Of a stretch of DNA of 64,000 bases, positions 9,632 to 17,846 are shown in pieces. The stretch is from positions 58,668-122,667 of the forward strand of contig NZ_CAKZLP010000011.1 in NCBI RefSeq assembly GCF_937127095.1, given 5' to 3'. This DNA is from an uncultured Amphritea sp. (GTDB taxonomy: Bacteria > Pseudomonadota > Gammaproteobacteria > Pseudomonadales > Balneatricaceae). Each line of letters begins with the position of its first letter. Positions within the stretch are counted from its first letter, which is position 1. The notes below the pieces were generated by a model that worked only from the letters and a program-made list of their open reading frames with translations, did not search any database and was not told the origin of the DNA. The position numbers and the translations under genes are program-made.

Positions 9632-9753
9632 TAGGTTATTCTAAATTAAAGCCCCTAACCAGACGCTTTAAACTAAACTTCCAGGGTAAACAACGAGCAA
9701 TCAGCACACTCTTATCGCCCTGTACCGGGACATAAAATGCCGTCAACACACGA

Positions 9754-10659
9754 ATGATGAAATCATCAAAGCATGACCCGGTGTTTAAACGTGCAAATAA
9801 ACAGGTACATCGGCTGCTGAAAACACTTTCAGCGTCCCTCCCATCATCAGACACTCTTTCTGCAGAACAGGTACACAAGATTCGTGTGTGTAGCAAAAAA
9901 CTGCGGGCATTATTACCGTTGTATCGACCCTGCTGCAAAAAGGCGGCGATCAGAAGTGTTAACCAGCAGATCAAACAGCTTTCAGCAGCATACTCAGGTC
10001 AGCGAGATACTGATGTTCAATGCGAGATGCTATCCATGGCGGCCATCGGTCTTGGTCAGCAAAGCGGATCAGATATTGAGGATTTACGAAGTTATTTTAA
10101 CCGGGCGCGAGAGCAGGTTATCAGTCAGCACAGCTACTCTGACACAGAAAGTCGCTTGAAACAGATACTTGAATATTGGGACGTCACCTTAGCCACTGGT
10201 TCCTCTCCTGAGTGTCAGCAGGGGATCGATTTCACCTACCGTAAAGCCCGAGAGCTAGCCGATTCCGCATTATCAACGGGTGACGATGGCGCCCATCATC
10301 AGTGCAGGAAATGGGTTAAATACTATCTGTTCCAGTTACAGATGTTGTTGCCTGAGAAGATCACTAAAAAGAAGGGCACTAAAAAGCAGGGCACTAAAAA
10401 CAAAAAGTATCTTAAAAAATTAACCCGTTTAGGTCACCGTCTGGGCGTGCTGCATGACCGTTGTGTACTGGAACAAACGTTAAACGATTTGTTAAGTTCC
10501 GTTAAAAGTGAAACAGATACACAGACTAATCCAGACTTAGAACGTTCCATCTCACTGACGCTAAACTGGTTAGCAGAGCAAAAACAGCAGGATAAAGCAT
10601 ACTGTCATACGCTGTTTAATAAAGTGTTCAAACAGTCAGAAAATCCAGTGACTCTTTAA
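9754..10659 (+). CDS. CHAD-domain protein
   Basis: A 301-residue protein dominated by a CHAD domain, a helical fold rich in conserved His and basic residues that binds polyphosphate. Visible elements are VHKIRVCSKKLRALL near residue 41 and the second half GHRLGVLHDRCVLE near 228. No CYTH triphosphatase domain is fused. Between the two halves (about residues 206-224) lies a lysine-rich insert made by a 15-base tandem repeat that encodes KKGTK/KQGTK units, probably a slippage expansion and probably adding positive charge. No clear ribosome site precedes the ATG at 9754; the second ATG at 9757 is equally possible. Confidence 0.8.
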   Translation: MMKSSKHDPVFKRANKQVHRLLKTLSASLPSSDTLSAEQVHKIRVCSKKLRALLPLYRPCCKKAAIRSVNQQIKQLSAAYSGQRDTDVQCEMLSMAAIGLGQQSGSDIEDLRSYFNRAREQVISQHSYSDTESRLKQILEYWDVTLATGSSPECQQGIDFTYRKARELADSALSTGDDGAHHQCRKWVKYYLFQLQMLLPEKITKKKGTKKQGTKNKKYLKKLTRLGHRLGVLHDRCVLEQTLNDLLSSVKSETDTQTNPDLERSISLTLNWLAEQKQQDKAYCHTLFNKVFKQSENPVTL

Positions 10660-10960
10660 CTGTGAACGTTTAAACGCTCCGTTAGAAAGCCCAATAAAAA
10701 GGCTGAGGTATAAACAACAGCCCTTTAACTTAACCTGCACCAAAGCCAGGCAATCACGACGTTCATACGTGTTTTCCTTCGATGAACAACGAACCACTTA
10801 TTTCCCCTATGCACTTTTCCCTGGTGCCCACTATTCAGGTTTTTGATTTCACTGAATGTCCAAACTATGATTTATCGATGGTTTTAGATAATAAAATGAT
10901 ATCTGAAGTTTACTCATATCGATTGTCAGTCACTCAATATGACACATGGGGAGTCGTGAA

Positions 10961-11662
10961 ATGTTTGTAACATATTCACTGGAAGATGCGCGAATGCAGT
11001 TGCAGGATGCTGCGAATAAGCGACGTTTACACCAATGGACTAAAGAGCACCCTGATTCCTTTGCGCCTATAGTTTTTCCTTTTGAGTGTGTGCGCTTTCC
11101 GGTCGGTGTGTTTTTTATTCGAGGCGACAGGGCCGGTCCCGGTAAAACCCTTGCTGAGCAGGTCGTAGCCAGCTTTGGTTATTGGAACGATGATTCTGGC
11201 AAGTATTTTGACATGGTCTTCCCTGGATGGGCAAAAGATGGTGAGCTGATCCATTTCGACAGGGATGCTTTTCTCTCTTTCAGGCGCGAGATAGAGGCGA
11301 TGTCTAAGTACAGATACAGTGGCCAAACAGACATTTTACTTCTGAATTACGATTACCCAGTTGGTGGAGAAATAGGGGACTTCTCTTTAGACGAAGCCAT
11401 AGTGCTTCCAGTTGAAGAGATGGTGCGTGATGGCAGGATCAGCAATCTGGATGCTTTGATGCACGAACTGATTTGTGATGCTAAGGATATGTTTCAACAG
11501 GAAAGCAGTAATGTCATCTGGGATATAAGTGATAAAAGAGCTGTTGAAGGAGGCCGTAAAGCCTTACTTAAACTGATAAAACAGAAGTTTCTCAAAGATC
11601 TCGTCAAAGTCTACGATGAGTTGAAACCGTTTGCAGTCTGCGATCTACGCTTACCAAAGTGA
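10961..11662 (+). CDS. Hypothetical protein, unknown family
   Basis: A 233-residue soluble protein that I do not recognise. I place the start at 10961 (ATGTTTGTAACA) because GGGGAG lies 8-13 bases upstream; a longer frame begins at 10946 but without a ribosome site. The sequence is mixed alpha/beta with an F/W-rich N-terminal half (FPFECVRFPVGVFFIRGDRAG) and an amphipathic C-terminal helix (ALLKLIKQKFLKDLVKVYDEL, cut here at 20 residues: ALLKLIKQKFLKDLVKVYDE). The first half contains GPGKTLAEQ, which looks like a P-loop but lacks the usual preceding strand and is probably chance. The preceding 300 bases hold no convincing gene, only a weak hairpin near 10695-10728. It has its own terminator. 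Possibly acquired; no partner is evident. Confidence 0.65.
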   Translation: MFVTYSLEDARMQLQDAANKRRLHQWTKEHPDSFAPIVFPFECVRFPVGVFFIRGDRAGPGKTLAEQVVASFGYWNDDSGKYFDMVFPGWAKDGELIHFDRDAFLSFRREIEAMSKYRYSGQTDILLLNYDYPVGGEIGDFSLDEAIVLPVEEMVRDGRISNLDALMHELICDAKDMFQQESSNVIWDISDKRAVEGGRKALLKLIKQKFLKDLVKVYDELKPFAVCDLRLPK

Positions 11663-11720
11663 CGCTAATCGCTATGAGTAATACACGAAAGGCGATGGTT
11701 TATAGGGTCGTATGAACCTG

Positions 11721-11753
11721 AAAAAGGCTGATACATCAGGTATCAGCCTTTCT
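11721..11753 (+). terminator. Rho-independent terminator
   Basis: Stem AAAGGCTGATAC / GTATCAGCCTTT (11723-11734 and 11740-11751) with a 5-base loop after the hypothetical gene. Confidence 0.8.
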
Positions 11754-11810
11754 AAATAGACCAATGATTATTGTTTCAAATGTCCAATTATCACCACGTC
11801 CATACGCCTT

Positions 11811-11857
11811 TTCTAACCACTAGCAAGCGGCGAAGCCGCATCTAACTACTGCTTTTA
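11811..11857 (-). repeat. REP-like extragenic palindrome, copy 1
   Basis: On the minus strand it reads AAAAGCAGTAGTTAGATGCG followed by a GCGGCTTCGCCGC hairpin and TTGCTAGTGGTTAGA. It belongs to the same family as the elements at 23531, 25478, 26698, 28279, 29022 and 59560. It begins exactly at the stop codon of scoB. Confidence 0.8.
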
Positions 11858-12514
11858 AGCGAAGGTCATCTCTGGCACGTGGTCAGGTACAATCAGCTTG
11901 CCTTCGGTCTTCTCAATAATCTCTTCCACAGATACCCCTGGAGCACGCTCTTTCAGGTGGAAAGCGCCGTCCTTGATTTCCAGGAATGCCAGGTCGGTGA
12001 GGACTTTCTTGATACAACCCGCGCCGGTGAGAGGCAGGGTGCAATTGGTCAGCAGTTTTGATTCGCCATGTTTGGAGGCATGGGTCATGGTGACGATGAT
12101 GTTGTCAGCGCCTGCCACCAGATCCATTGCGCCACCCATCCCTTTAATCAGTTTGCCGGGGATCATCCAGGATGCAATATTGCCATTAACATCGACTTCG
12201 AATGCGCCGAGCACGGTCAGGTCGACATGCCCGCCACGGATCATGGCGAAGGATTCAGCGGAGGAGAATATCGATGCGCCGGTGGCGGCGGTGACGGTCT
12301 GCTTGCCAGCGTTAATCATATCCGCATCAATTTCATCTTCGGTGGGGAAGGGGCCCATACCGAGCAGGCCATTTTCGGATTGCAGCATCACCTCGATGCC
12401 ATCGGGAATATAGTTTGCGACCAGTGTCGGGATACCGATTCCCAGGTTGACGTAAAAACCATCTTCCAGTTCGCGTGCAATACGCTGTGCTATCTGTTCA
12501 CGTGAGAGTGCCAT
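11855..12514 (-). CDS. scoB: 3-oxoacid CoA-transferase, beta subunit
   Basis: A 219-residue subunit of a heterodimeric CoA-transferase that moves CoA between succinyl-CoA (or an acyl-CoA) and acetoacetate or a related 3-oxoacid. The SENGLLGMG motif near residue 46 contains the catalytic glutamate that forms the glutamyl-CoA intermediate. GIGIPTLVANYIP and GGAMDLV are further family blocks. The alpha subunit is encoded 75 bases upstream in the same operon. Substrate specificity (acetoacetate, atoA-like; or 3-oxoadipate, pcaJ-like) cannot be read from sequence; scoB/atoA is the closer fit by eye. A REP-like palindrome begins at the stop codon. Confidence 0.9.
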   Translation of the reverse strand: MALSREQIAQRIARELEDGFYVNLGIGIPTLVANYIPDGIEVMLQSENGLLGMGPFPTEDEIDADMINAGKQTVTAATGASIFSSAESFAMIRGGHVDLTVLGAFEVDVNGNIASWMIPGKLIKGMGGAMDLVAGADNIIVTMTHASKHGESKLLTNCTLPLTGAGCIKKVLTDLAFLEIKDGAFHLKERAPGVSVEEIIEKTEGKLIVPDHVPEMTFA

Positions 12515-12589
12515 TGTCTTTCCTCTTCTTTCTGACAGCGGTGTAACGCCAGGGCTATCAGAAATTCAATAAATTACCGGAGTGTCGTA

Positions 12590-13291
12590 TCAGCCCTGGC
12601 GCACGGTGCGCTGCTCAATACGTTTTTCGAAACTGCCCTTAATCACACGATTAACGTAGATGCCTGGGGTGTGAATCTCGGTGGGTTTCAGTTCACCCGG
12701 TTGCACAATCTCTTCTACTTCTACCACGGTGATTTTACCGGCTGTTGCCGCCATTGGGTTGAAGTTCTGTGCCGTATCACGGTAGACAACATTACCGTAG
12801 GTATCTGCTTTCCAGCCTTTTACGATGGCAAAGTCGCCGGTGATGGACTCTTCCATAATGTATTTACGGCCGTTGAATTCGCGTACCTCTTTACCGTCAC
12901 CCACTGGGGTACCGTAACCGGTAGCCGTATAAAAAGCTGGAATACCCGCGCCGCCTGCGCGCATCTTCTCCGCCAGGGTTCCCTGAGGGGTTAGTTCAAC
13001 TTCAAGTTCGCCCGCCAGCAGCTGTTTTTCAAACAGAGCGTTTTCACCCACATAGGAGGAGATCATCTTTTTGATCTGGCGATCGACCAGCAGAATGCCA
13101 AGACCGAAGTCATCAACACCGCAGTTATTCGAAACAAAGGTCAGCTCTTTGGTGCCCATTTTTTTAATCTGAGCGATCAGATTCTCCGGGATACCACAGA
13201 GGCCAAAGCCGCCCGCGATGACGGTCATGCCATCTTCCAGGCCTGCCATCGCTTCTTCGTAGCTGTTTACAACTTTATTGAAACCCGACAT
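12590..13291 (-). CDS. scoA: 3-oxoacid CoA-transferase, alpha subunit
   Basis: A 233-residue alpha subunit partner of scoB. The CoA-transferase subunit A signature is visible as [13 protein letters not shown] near residue 27, followed by [13 protein letters not shown] near 53 and [12 protein letters not shown] near 110, which contribute to the CoA-binding site. The two subunits together interconvert acyl-CoA and 3-oxoacids for ketone-body or short-chain fatty acid catabolism. It is the first gene of the operon, read away from the LysR gene at 13534; the shared 240-base AT-rich spacer is the likely promoter and operator region. Confidence 0.9.
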   Translation of the reverse strand: MSGFNKVVNSYEEAMAGLEDGMTVIAGGFGLCGIPENLIAQIKKMGTKELTFVSNNCGVDDFGLGILLVDRQIKKMISSYVGENALFEKQLLAGELEVELTPQGTLAEKMRAGGAGIPAFYTATGYGTPVGDGKEVREFNGRKYIMEESITGDFAIVKGWKADTYGNVVYRDTAQNFNPMAATAGKITVVEVEEIVQPGELKPTEIHTPGIYVNRVIKGSFEKRIEQRTVRQG

Positions 13292-13533
13292 GTGTGCAAC
13301 TCCGCATTTTCGGTTCTTGTTATTAAGTTCTACTTAATGAGGTAGATACCCGGCTGGGACCGTTCCGTTCCCGGAACACCGGATATCTGTTTAGCGAATG
13401 GGTTAAGTCTCATATAGGTGGTATTATTTAGCAAATTTAATGATTTTAATTATTTATAAATTTTGTTTATAAATTTAACACATGTTAAGTGTGGCGAGAT
13501 GCGTTTGAATAAAATTGGTCGGATGGCAGAAAA

Positions 13534-14448
13534 ATGACGAATATTACCCTGAAGCAGTTAAGAGCTTTTGTTGCGGTTGCCCGTACTCAGAGTTTTACTG
13601 AAGCCTGCGTTCAGGTGCACCTGTCTCAACCCGCCCTGAGTATTGCGATTAAAAATCTGGAAGAGGAAGTGGGTGGCGCGCTGTTTAGTCGCACCACCCG
13701 CGCAATTGCATTGACGCCGGAGGGGGAGGAGTTTTATCCCGTGGCGCAGAAGATCCTGCATGATTGTGAATCTGCACTGGATGATCTCAACCAACGCTTT
13801 GCCCTTAATCGGGGACGGGTGGTACTGGCGGCGATGCCATCGTTTGCCAGCAGCTTGTTGCCGGGCATTATCAGCCAGTACCGCGCCCTCTATCCCAATG
13901 TCAGCATTACGGTGAATGATGTTATTGCGGAGGATGTGGTCGATATGGTGCGTAATGGTCAGGTTGAAGTGGGCATTACCTTTGACCCGGGCCGCTCTGA
14001 AGATCTAACCTTTACTCCGCTGTTTGATGACCGGTTTGTGGCGGTGGTTCATGCGGATCATCCACTGGCGGAAAGCGGCAGCATCCCCTGGCAGGCGCTG
14101 CTTAAAAATGACTTTATTACCTTGCAACGGCCCTCCAGTATTCGTCTGCTGATCGAAGCTAAACTGCGTCAGTTGGGGATGCAGGTGTCACCTGAATTTG
14201 AAACCCATCAACTGGCAACTATCGGCAGAATGGTGGCAACCGGTCTGGGGGTGAGTGCGGTGCCTTCTCTGTGTATTCAGCAGATGCGGGAACTCGGGGC
14301 GGTCTGCCGGGAACTGGATACCCCGGTGATGCAAAGGCCTGTCGGTGTGGTGATGCGCAAACGCTACCCACTGTCGACGGCAGCACGCAGTCTGGTTGAC
14401 ATTATTCTCGGTTCTGCCACGGATCTAAGCGAGAGGATAAAGCTATAA
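13534..14448 (+). CDS. LysR-family regulator, divergent from scoAB
   Basis: A 304-residue LysR-type regulator. The N-terminal winged helix-turn-helix is typical: TLKQLRAFVAVARTQSFTEA, then HLSQPALSIAIKNLEEEVG near residue 28. The C-terminal 210 residues are the periplasmic-binding-protein-like effector domain (RGRVVLAAMPSFASSLLPG onward). LysR regulators usually control the divergent neighbour and repress themselves, so scoAB is the most likely target, with an acyl-CoA or ketoacid-related effector. That link is inferred from gene order only. Confidence 0.88.
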   Translation: MTNITLKQLRAFVAVARTQSFTEACVQVHLSQPALSIAIKNLEEEVGGALFSRTTRAIALTPEGEEFYPVAQKILHDCESALDDLNQRFALNRGRVVLAAMPSFASSLLPGIISQYRALYPNVSITVNDVIAEDVVDMVRNGQVEVGITFDPGRSEDLTFTPLFDDRFVAVVHADHPLAESGSIPWQALLKNDFITLQRPSSIRLLIEAKLRQLGMQVSPEFETHQLATIGRMVATGLGVSAVPSLCIQQMRELGAVCRELDTPVMQRPVGVVMRKRYPLSTAARSLVDIILGSATDLSERIKL

Positions 14449-14460
14449 CGCGGGCAACAA

Positions 14461-14483
14461 AAAGGGAGCCTCAGGCTCCCTTA
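14461..14483. terminator. Terminator between LysR and hydrolase genes
   Basis: Stem GGGAGCC / GGCTCCC with a TCA loop, with A5 on the left (U-run for the minus-strand hydrolase gene). It lies between convergent genes. Confidence 0.8.
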
Positions 14484-14508
14484 TCATTCATCACAAGTCA
14501 GTCAATAG

Positions 14509-15054
14509 TTAGCGTAAAAACCGAGTACTGAACTCTTTAAATTCCGGGGTCCCGGACTGCTGAATCCATTCGAAACCCACCATCTCTTTGGTGACGATAT
14601 GGATACCGCAGTGGCGCATCCGCTCCAGCGCGGCCTGTTTGTCTGCTGGGTTACGTGAAGAGACTGCGTCGGCCACCACATAGACCTCCCGGGCCTGCTG
14701 TTTAATCTGAATTGCGGTTTGCATTACGCATACATGGGCTTCCATGCCGACAATCACCACCTGATTAGGACGAATGCTGTTGATCTTGGCATTACAGGCG
14801 TCATCAGCCATACATGAGAAGTGCAGCTTTTCCATAAAGCCATCTTCGGGGAGTACATCCAGTAACTCGGGCACTGTGCGTCCTAGTCCTTTCGGGTATT
14901 GTTCCGAGGTAAGCACAGGCACACCGGCCAGCTTTGCCACCTCAGCCAGCCAGCGGACATTGGTGACAAGGGCTTCACTTTCATGCACTGCTGGAACCAG
15001 TTTTTCCTGGATGTCGACAACTAGAAGGCAGGATGAGTTTGGGTAGATCAACAT
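14509..15054 (-). CDS. Isochorismatase-family cysteine hydrolase
   Basis: A 181-residue alpha/beta hydrolase of the isochorismatase-like superfamily. The triad is visible: Asp in LLVVDIQEKL near residue 14, Lys in the SEQYPKGLG region, and the nucleophile Cys in GMEAHVCVMQTA near residue 110. Members hydrolyse amides or related small molecules (nicotinamide, N-carbamoyl compounds, isochorismate); the lack of neighbouring biosynthetic genes leaves the substrate open. I choose the ATG at 15054 because GGAG lies 6 bases upstream; a longer TTG start at 15069 would swallow that ribosome site. Confidence 0.85.
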   Translation of the reverse strand: MLIYPNSSCLLVVDIQEKLVPAVHESEALVTNVRWLAEVAKLAGVPVLTSEQYPKGLGRTVPELLDVLPEDGFMEKLHFSCMADDACNAKINSIRPNQVVIVGMEAHVCVMQTAIQIKQQAREVYVVADAVSSRNPADKQAALERMRHCGIHIVTKEMVGFEWIQQSGTPEFKEFSTRFLR

Positions 15055-15301
15055 AAAATTCTCCAGCAAAATCGTACTTATTATTTGGGTGCTTTTTAAT
15101 CTGAGCTTTTCAATCAGAGCTTATCAATATGAGCTGAGACATTGTGATGCTGATAGCATCATGGCAGACGAGAATGTCAGGTCTGCCAAAAATAAAGTGA
15201 ATAAGGATATACCCTTATTAAAATTTTGGCTACGGTCGTGGGTATTGAAATTTAAGCCCTGAATATAAGCCAAGGATTTAAGCCCTCAATTTTTTTTCAA
15301 T

Positions 15302-16510
15302 TCAGGCCTGAGGTTGTGTTCTGACGACTGGTGTGGGCTTTACGAGAAAAATGAAAGACACCATAGCCAGCATCGCCATCGCTGCGATAGTGACCGCCAT
15401 CGTGGTGGGTGTGCCGCTGTGATAGTGGCCAACCAGCATACCCACCGTTGCAGCACAGATCGATTGTAAAAAACCAAGCAGTGAAGAGCCGGTGCCGGCA
15501 ATCTTGGCGAAAGGTGCGAGTGCGCCCGCCATTGCCTGAGGCATTACCATGCCAACCCCAATCATATAAACGATCTGCGTTATTGTGGTTATCCAGAGGT
15601 AGTGAATATTTAATAGTGCGGGTATCAGCATCGCTATACCTGCGATGACCGAGATAGTTGTTCCCCGTTTCAGGACTCCGTTTATACCCACCTTAGAGCC
15701 AATTCGCTGAGCGATAATAGTACCGGTTAAAAATCCGAACGAGGCGACCGCATAGAAAATGCCACTGTGTTCGGCGGCTACGCCGAAGTAATCAACCAAC
15801 ACAAAGGGTGCGCCTGAGAGGAATGCAAATAGCCCTGAAAAGATGAAACTGCAACACAGGGAGTAGCCCAAATACTGACGATGCCTTAGTAGCGTGCCAA
15901 AGTTGTTGAGTATGGTTAACGGTTTAAGTGAACTGCGGTTTTCCGCTGTCAGTGATTCAGGTACTTTAAAGGCAATCAGAAGAGTGACTATGATGGCGTA
16001 GACGCTGAGGAAAATAAACGTTGAACTCCAGCTAAACAAGGCGACCATGTAACCACCGATAACCGGCGCAACCGCAGGCGCAAGTGCCATGATACTGCCC
16101 ATCATTGAGAGCACCTTTGCTGCGTTTACCGGGCCATGGATATCCCGCACCATCGTCCTCCCCAATACCGGGCCACCGCAGGCGCCCAGTGCCTGGAGAA
16201 ACCGGAACAGAATCAGTTCCTCTATGGAGGTTGAAACGGCACAGCCAACCGAGGAGACAAAGAACAGTATCAGACCACCGATCATCACCGGCTTTCGTCC
16301 ATAGCGATCAGCCAGCGGGCCATAGACTAGTTGTGCAAAGGCAAAACCAAAGAGAAATACTGACAGCGTTACCTGCACCCGGTCCACCGATGTAGCAAAA
16401 ACCCGGGTGAGATCGGGCAGGCTTGGCAGATACATATCCGTTGATAACGGGCCAAGTGCAACGACTGACGCAAGGGTGATAATGACCGCTGTAGACTGGG
16501 GTTTAAGCAT
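15302..16510 (-). CDS. Bcr/CflA-type multidrug MFS transporter
   Basis: A 402-residue inner-membrane drug:proton antiporter of the major facilitator superfamily with 12 predicted helices. Motif A is clear between helices 2 and 3 (YGPLADRYGRKPVMIGG near residue 65) and helix 4 carries LGACGGPVLGRTMVRD, typical of the Bcr/CflA (DHA1) group. The N-terminal helix has PLSTDMYLPSLP, another Bcr hallmark. Such pumps export bicyclomycin, sulfonamides or small metabolites. It is a single gene, divergent from paaY; nothing nearby suggests a specific substrate. Confidence 0.9.
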   Translation of the reverse strand: MLKPQSTAVIITLASVVALGPLSTDMYLPSLPDLTRVFATSVDRVQVTLSVFLFGFAFAQLVYGPLADRYGRKPVMIGGLILFFVSSVGCAVSTSIEELILFRFLQALGACGGPVLGRTMVRDIHGPVNAAKVLSMMGSIMALAPAVAPVIGGYMVALFSWSSTFIFLSVYAIIVTLLIAFKVPESLTAENRSSLKPLTILNNFGTLLRHRQYLGYSLCCSFIFSGLFAFLSGAPFVLVDYFGVAAEHSGIFYAVASFGFLTGTIIAQRIGSKVGINGVLKRGTTISVIAGIAMLIPALLNIHYLWITTITQIVYMIGVGMVMPQAMAGALAPFAKIAGTGSSLLGFLQSICAATVGMLVGHYHSGTPTTMAVTIAAMAMLAMVSFIFLVKPTPVVRTQPQA

Positions 16511-16714
16511 TGGAAGTATAATCGCTACTGTTTCAGAGAATGGGGGATTGTGGGCAGTGACGATATATATTCTGCCACTATTAATTTATTTAACAAGTTA
16601 ACTATATTGCCCGGAAATAAATATTGGGGTATTCCTGTATATTGAAATCCGCTAAAGTAGCGTCTGAATGCTTTACTGTCGGTAAAGCTGTTATCAGAAA
16701 TATGGAAAACAGCT

Positions 16715-17320
16715 ATGAAAGTCTACTCAATTGATGGTATTACCCCGGTTGTTCATCCAACGGCTTATGTTCATCCCACCGCTGTATTGATCGGTGACGT
16801 AATTGTCGGCCCCGGCTGTTATGTAGGACCGGCCGCCTGTTTGCGCGGGGATTTCGGTCGCCTGGAGCTTAAAAAAGGTGCCAACTTGCAGGACACCTGC
16901 GTCATGCATGGTTTTCCCGGCACCGATACGGTAGTGGAAGAGGACGGTCATATTGGTCATGGGGCGGTGCTTCATGGCTGTGTTATTGGCAAGAATGCCC
17001 TGGTGGGAATGAACTCGGTGATTATGGATGGGGCCATTATTGGTGAGTCATCTATTGTCGCGGCGATGTCATTTGTTAAGGCAAAGATGGAGGTTGCACC
17101 ACGCACTCTGGTCGCCGGTTCACCGGCCCGCGTTATCAAAGAGCTGACCGATAAAGAGATCGACTGGAAATCCGCCGGTACCCGTCAGTATCAGGATCTG
17201 GCGATTCGCAGCATGAACACCATGCAGGAAGTTGAGGCGTTAACGGAGGTTGAAGCCGACCGTCCGAGGCTGCAAGTCGGTATTGAAGGGGTAGTGCCTA
17301 AATATAAAGCGGAAAGCTGA
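16715..17320 (+). CDS. paaY: PaaY/CaiE-type hexapeptide-repeat thioesterase or gamma-carbonic anhydrase homologue
   Basis: A 201-residue left-handed beta-helix protein. Hexapeptide repeats run from about residue 10 to 150, and the metal-ligand histidines are present in CVMHGFPG near 65 and [11 protein letters not shown] near 87. The blocks [20 protein letters not shown] and [17 protein letters not shown] match PaaY, which removes stalled ring-cleaved intermediates in phenylacetate breakdown, more closely than generic YrdA. No other paa genes lie in the window, so this is an orphan copy and could serve another pathway. The C-terminal 30 residues are the PaaY/CaiE extension. A hairpin terminator follows. 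Confidence 0.82.
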   Translation: MKVYSIDGITPVVHPTAYVHPTAVLIGDVIVGPGCYVGPAACLRGDFGRLELKKGANLQDTCVMHGFPGTDTVVEEDGHIGHGAVLHGCVIGKNALVGMNSVIMDGAIIGESSIVAAMSFVKAKMEVAPRTLVAGSPARVIKELTDKEIDWKSAGTRQYQDLAIRSMNTMQEVEALTEVEADRPRLQVGIEGVVPKYKAES

Positions 17321-17359
17321 TGGACGGCAACTGTTGAAAACGTAAGTCATCACGGTTTG

Positions 17360-17386
17360 ATCAGGCATCGGTTAGCGATGCCTGAT
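17360..17386 (+). terminator. Hairpin downstream of paaY
   Basis: A perfect 11-bp stem ATCAGGCATCG / CGATGCCTGAT with loop GTTAG. The T-run is poor (TGGATT), so termination may be weak. Confidence 0.65.
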
Positions 17387-17394
17387 TGGATTCG

Positions 17395-17446
17395 CTCACA
17401 GAACTCTCTCTCAGAGCTCTCTCACAGAGCGCTCTCACAGAGCTCC
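17395..17446. repeat. Degenerate 13-bp tandem repeat
   Basis: About four units of the type CTCACAGAGCTCT follow the paaY terminator. No gene or known site explains them. Confidence 0.7.
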
Positions 17447-17846
17447 CCATTACCACTGGCCTTCCGGCTGTTTGTTCTCATAAAACTCCTTGACCTGATC
17501 CCGAAGTCATTAGATCATGCGTCCAACATTCCAAATATAACAACCAGTTAGAGTGATTTTGCACCTAATAAACGGTTGTGTAGGTGGCATTGCATTATGG
17601 AATCACCTGGAAAAGGATTTTTGTTTCTATAGATATTTCGTCGTTATTAACAGGGTAACCATTGAGTTGCTTTGCATTAGTGTCGCTACCTTTAGCCTGT
17701 TTACATCGCTATGCGACACAGAAGTGAAGCTGCATTTTAATATCAATAACCGTGATAGCTGTTGTCCATTCCGGACAGACAGTTCGTTTTGCTTGCGAGT
17801 CAACCATCGTAGCGACAGGGGACGCCCTGACTGACAGGAGATAAAC
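17447..17846. other. Intergenic region before the large membrane protein gene
   Basis: About 400 bases with no convincing gene. A 93-codon plus-strand frame at 17553-17834 is Cys- and Phe-rich, lacks a ribosome site and has no recognisable domain. The promoter for the 637-residue protein gene is presumably here. Confidence 0.4.

Noticed and set aside
9636-9974. 112-codon minus-strand frame near the CHAD gene
   Set aside because: Overlaps the CHAD start antisense and lacks a ribosome site.
10782-10970. 62-codon frame before the 10961 hypothetical gene
   Set aside because: Overlaps the better supported gene and has no recognisable feature.
10961-11662. P-loop ATPase
   Set aside because: GPGKT is present but not after a hydrophobic strand, and no Walker B partner is visible.
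17553-17834. 93-codon frame before the large membrane protein
   Set aside because: Cys/Phe-rich translation without ribosome site or homology; probably chance.
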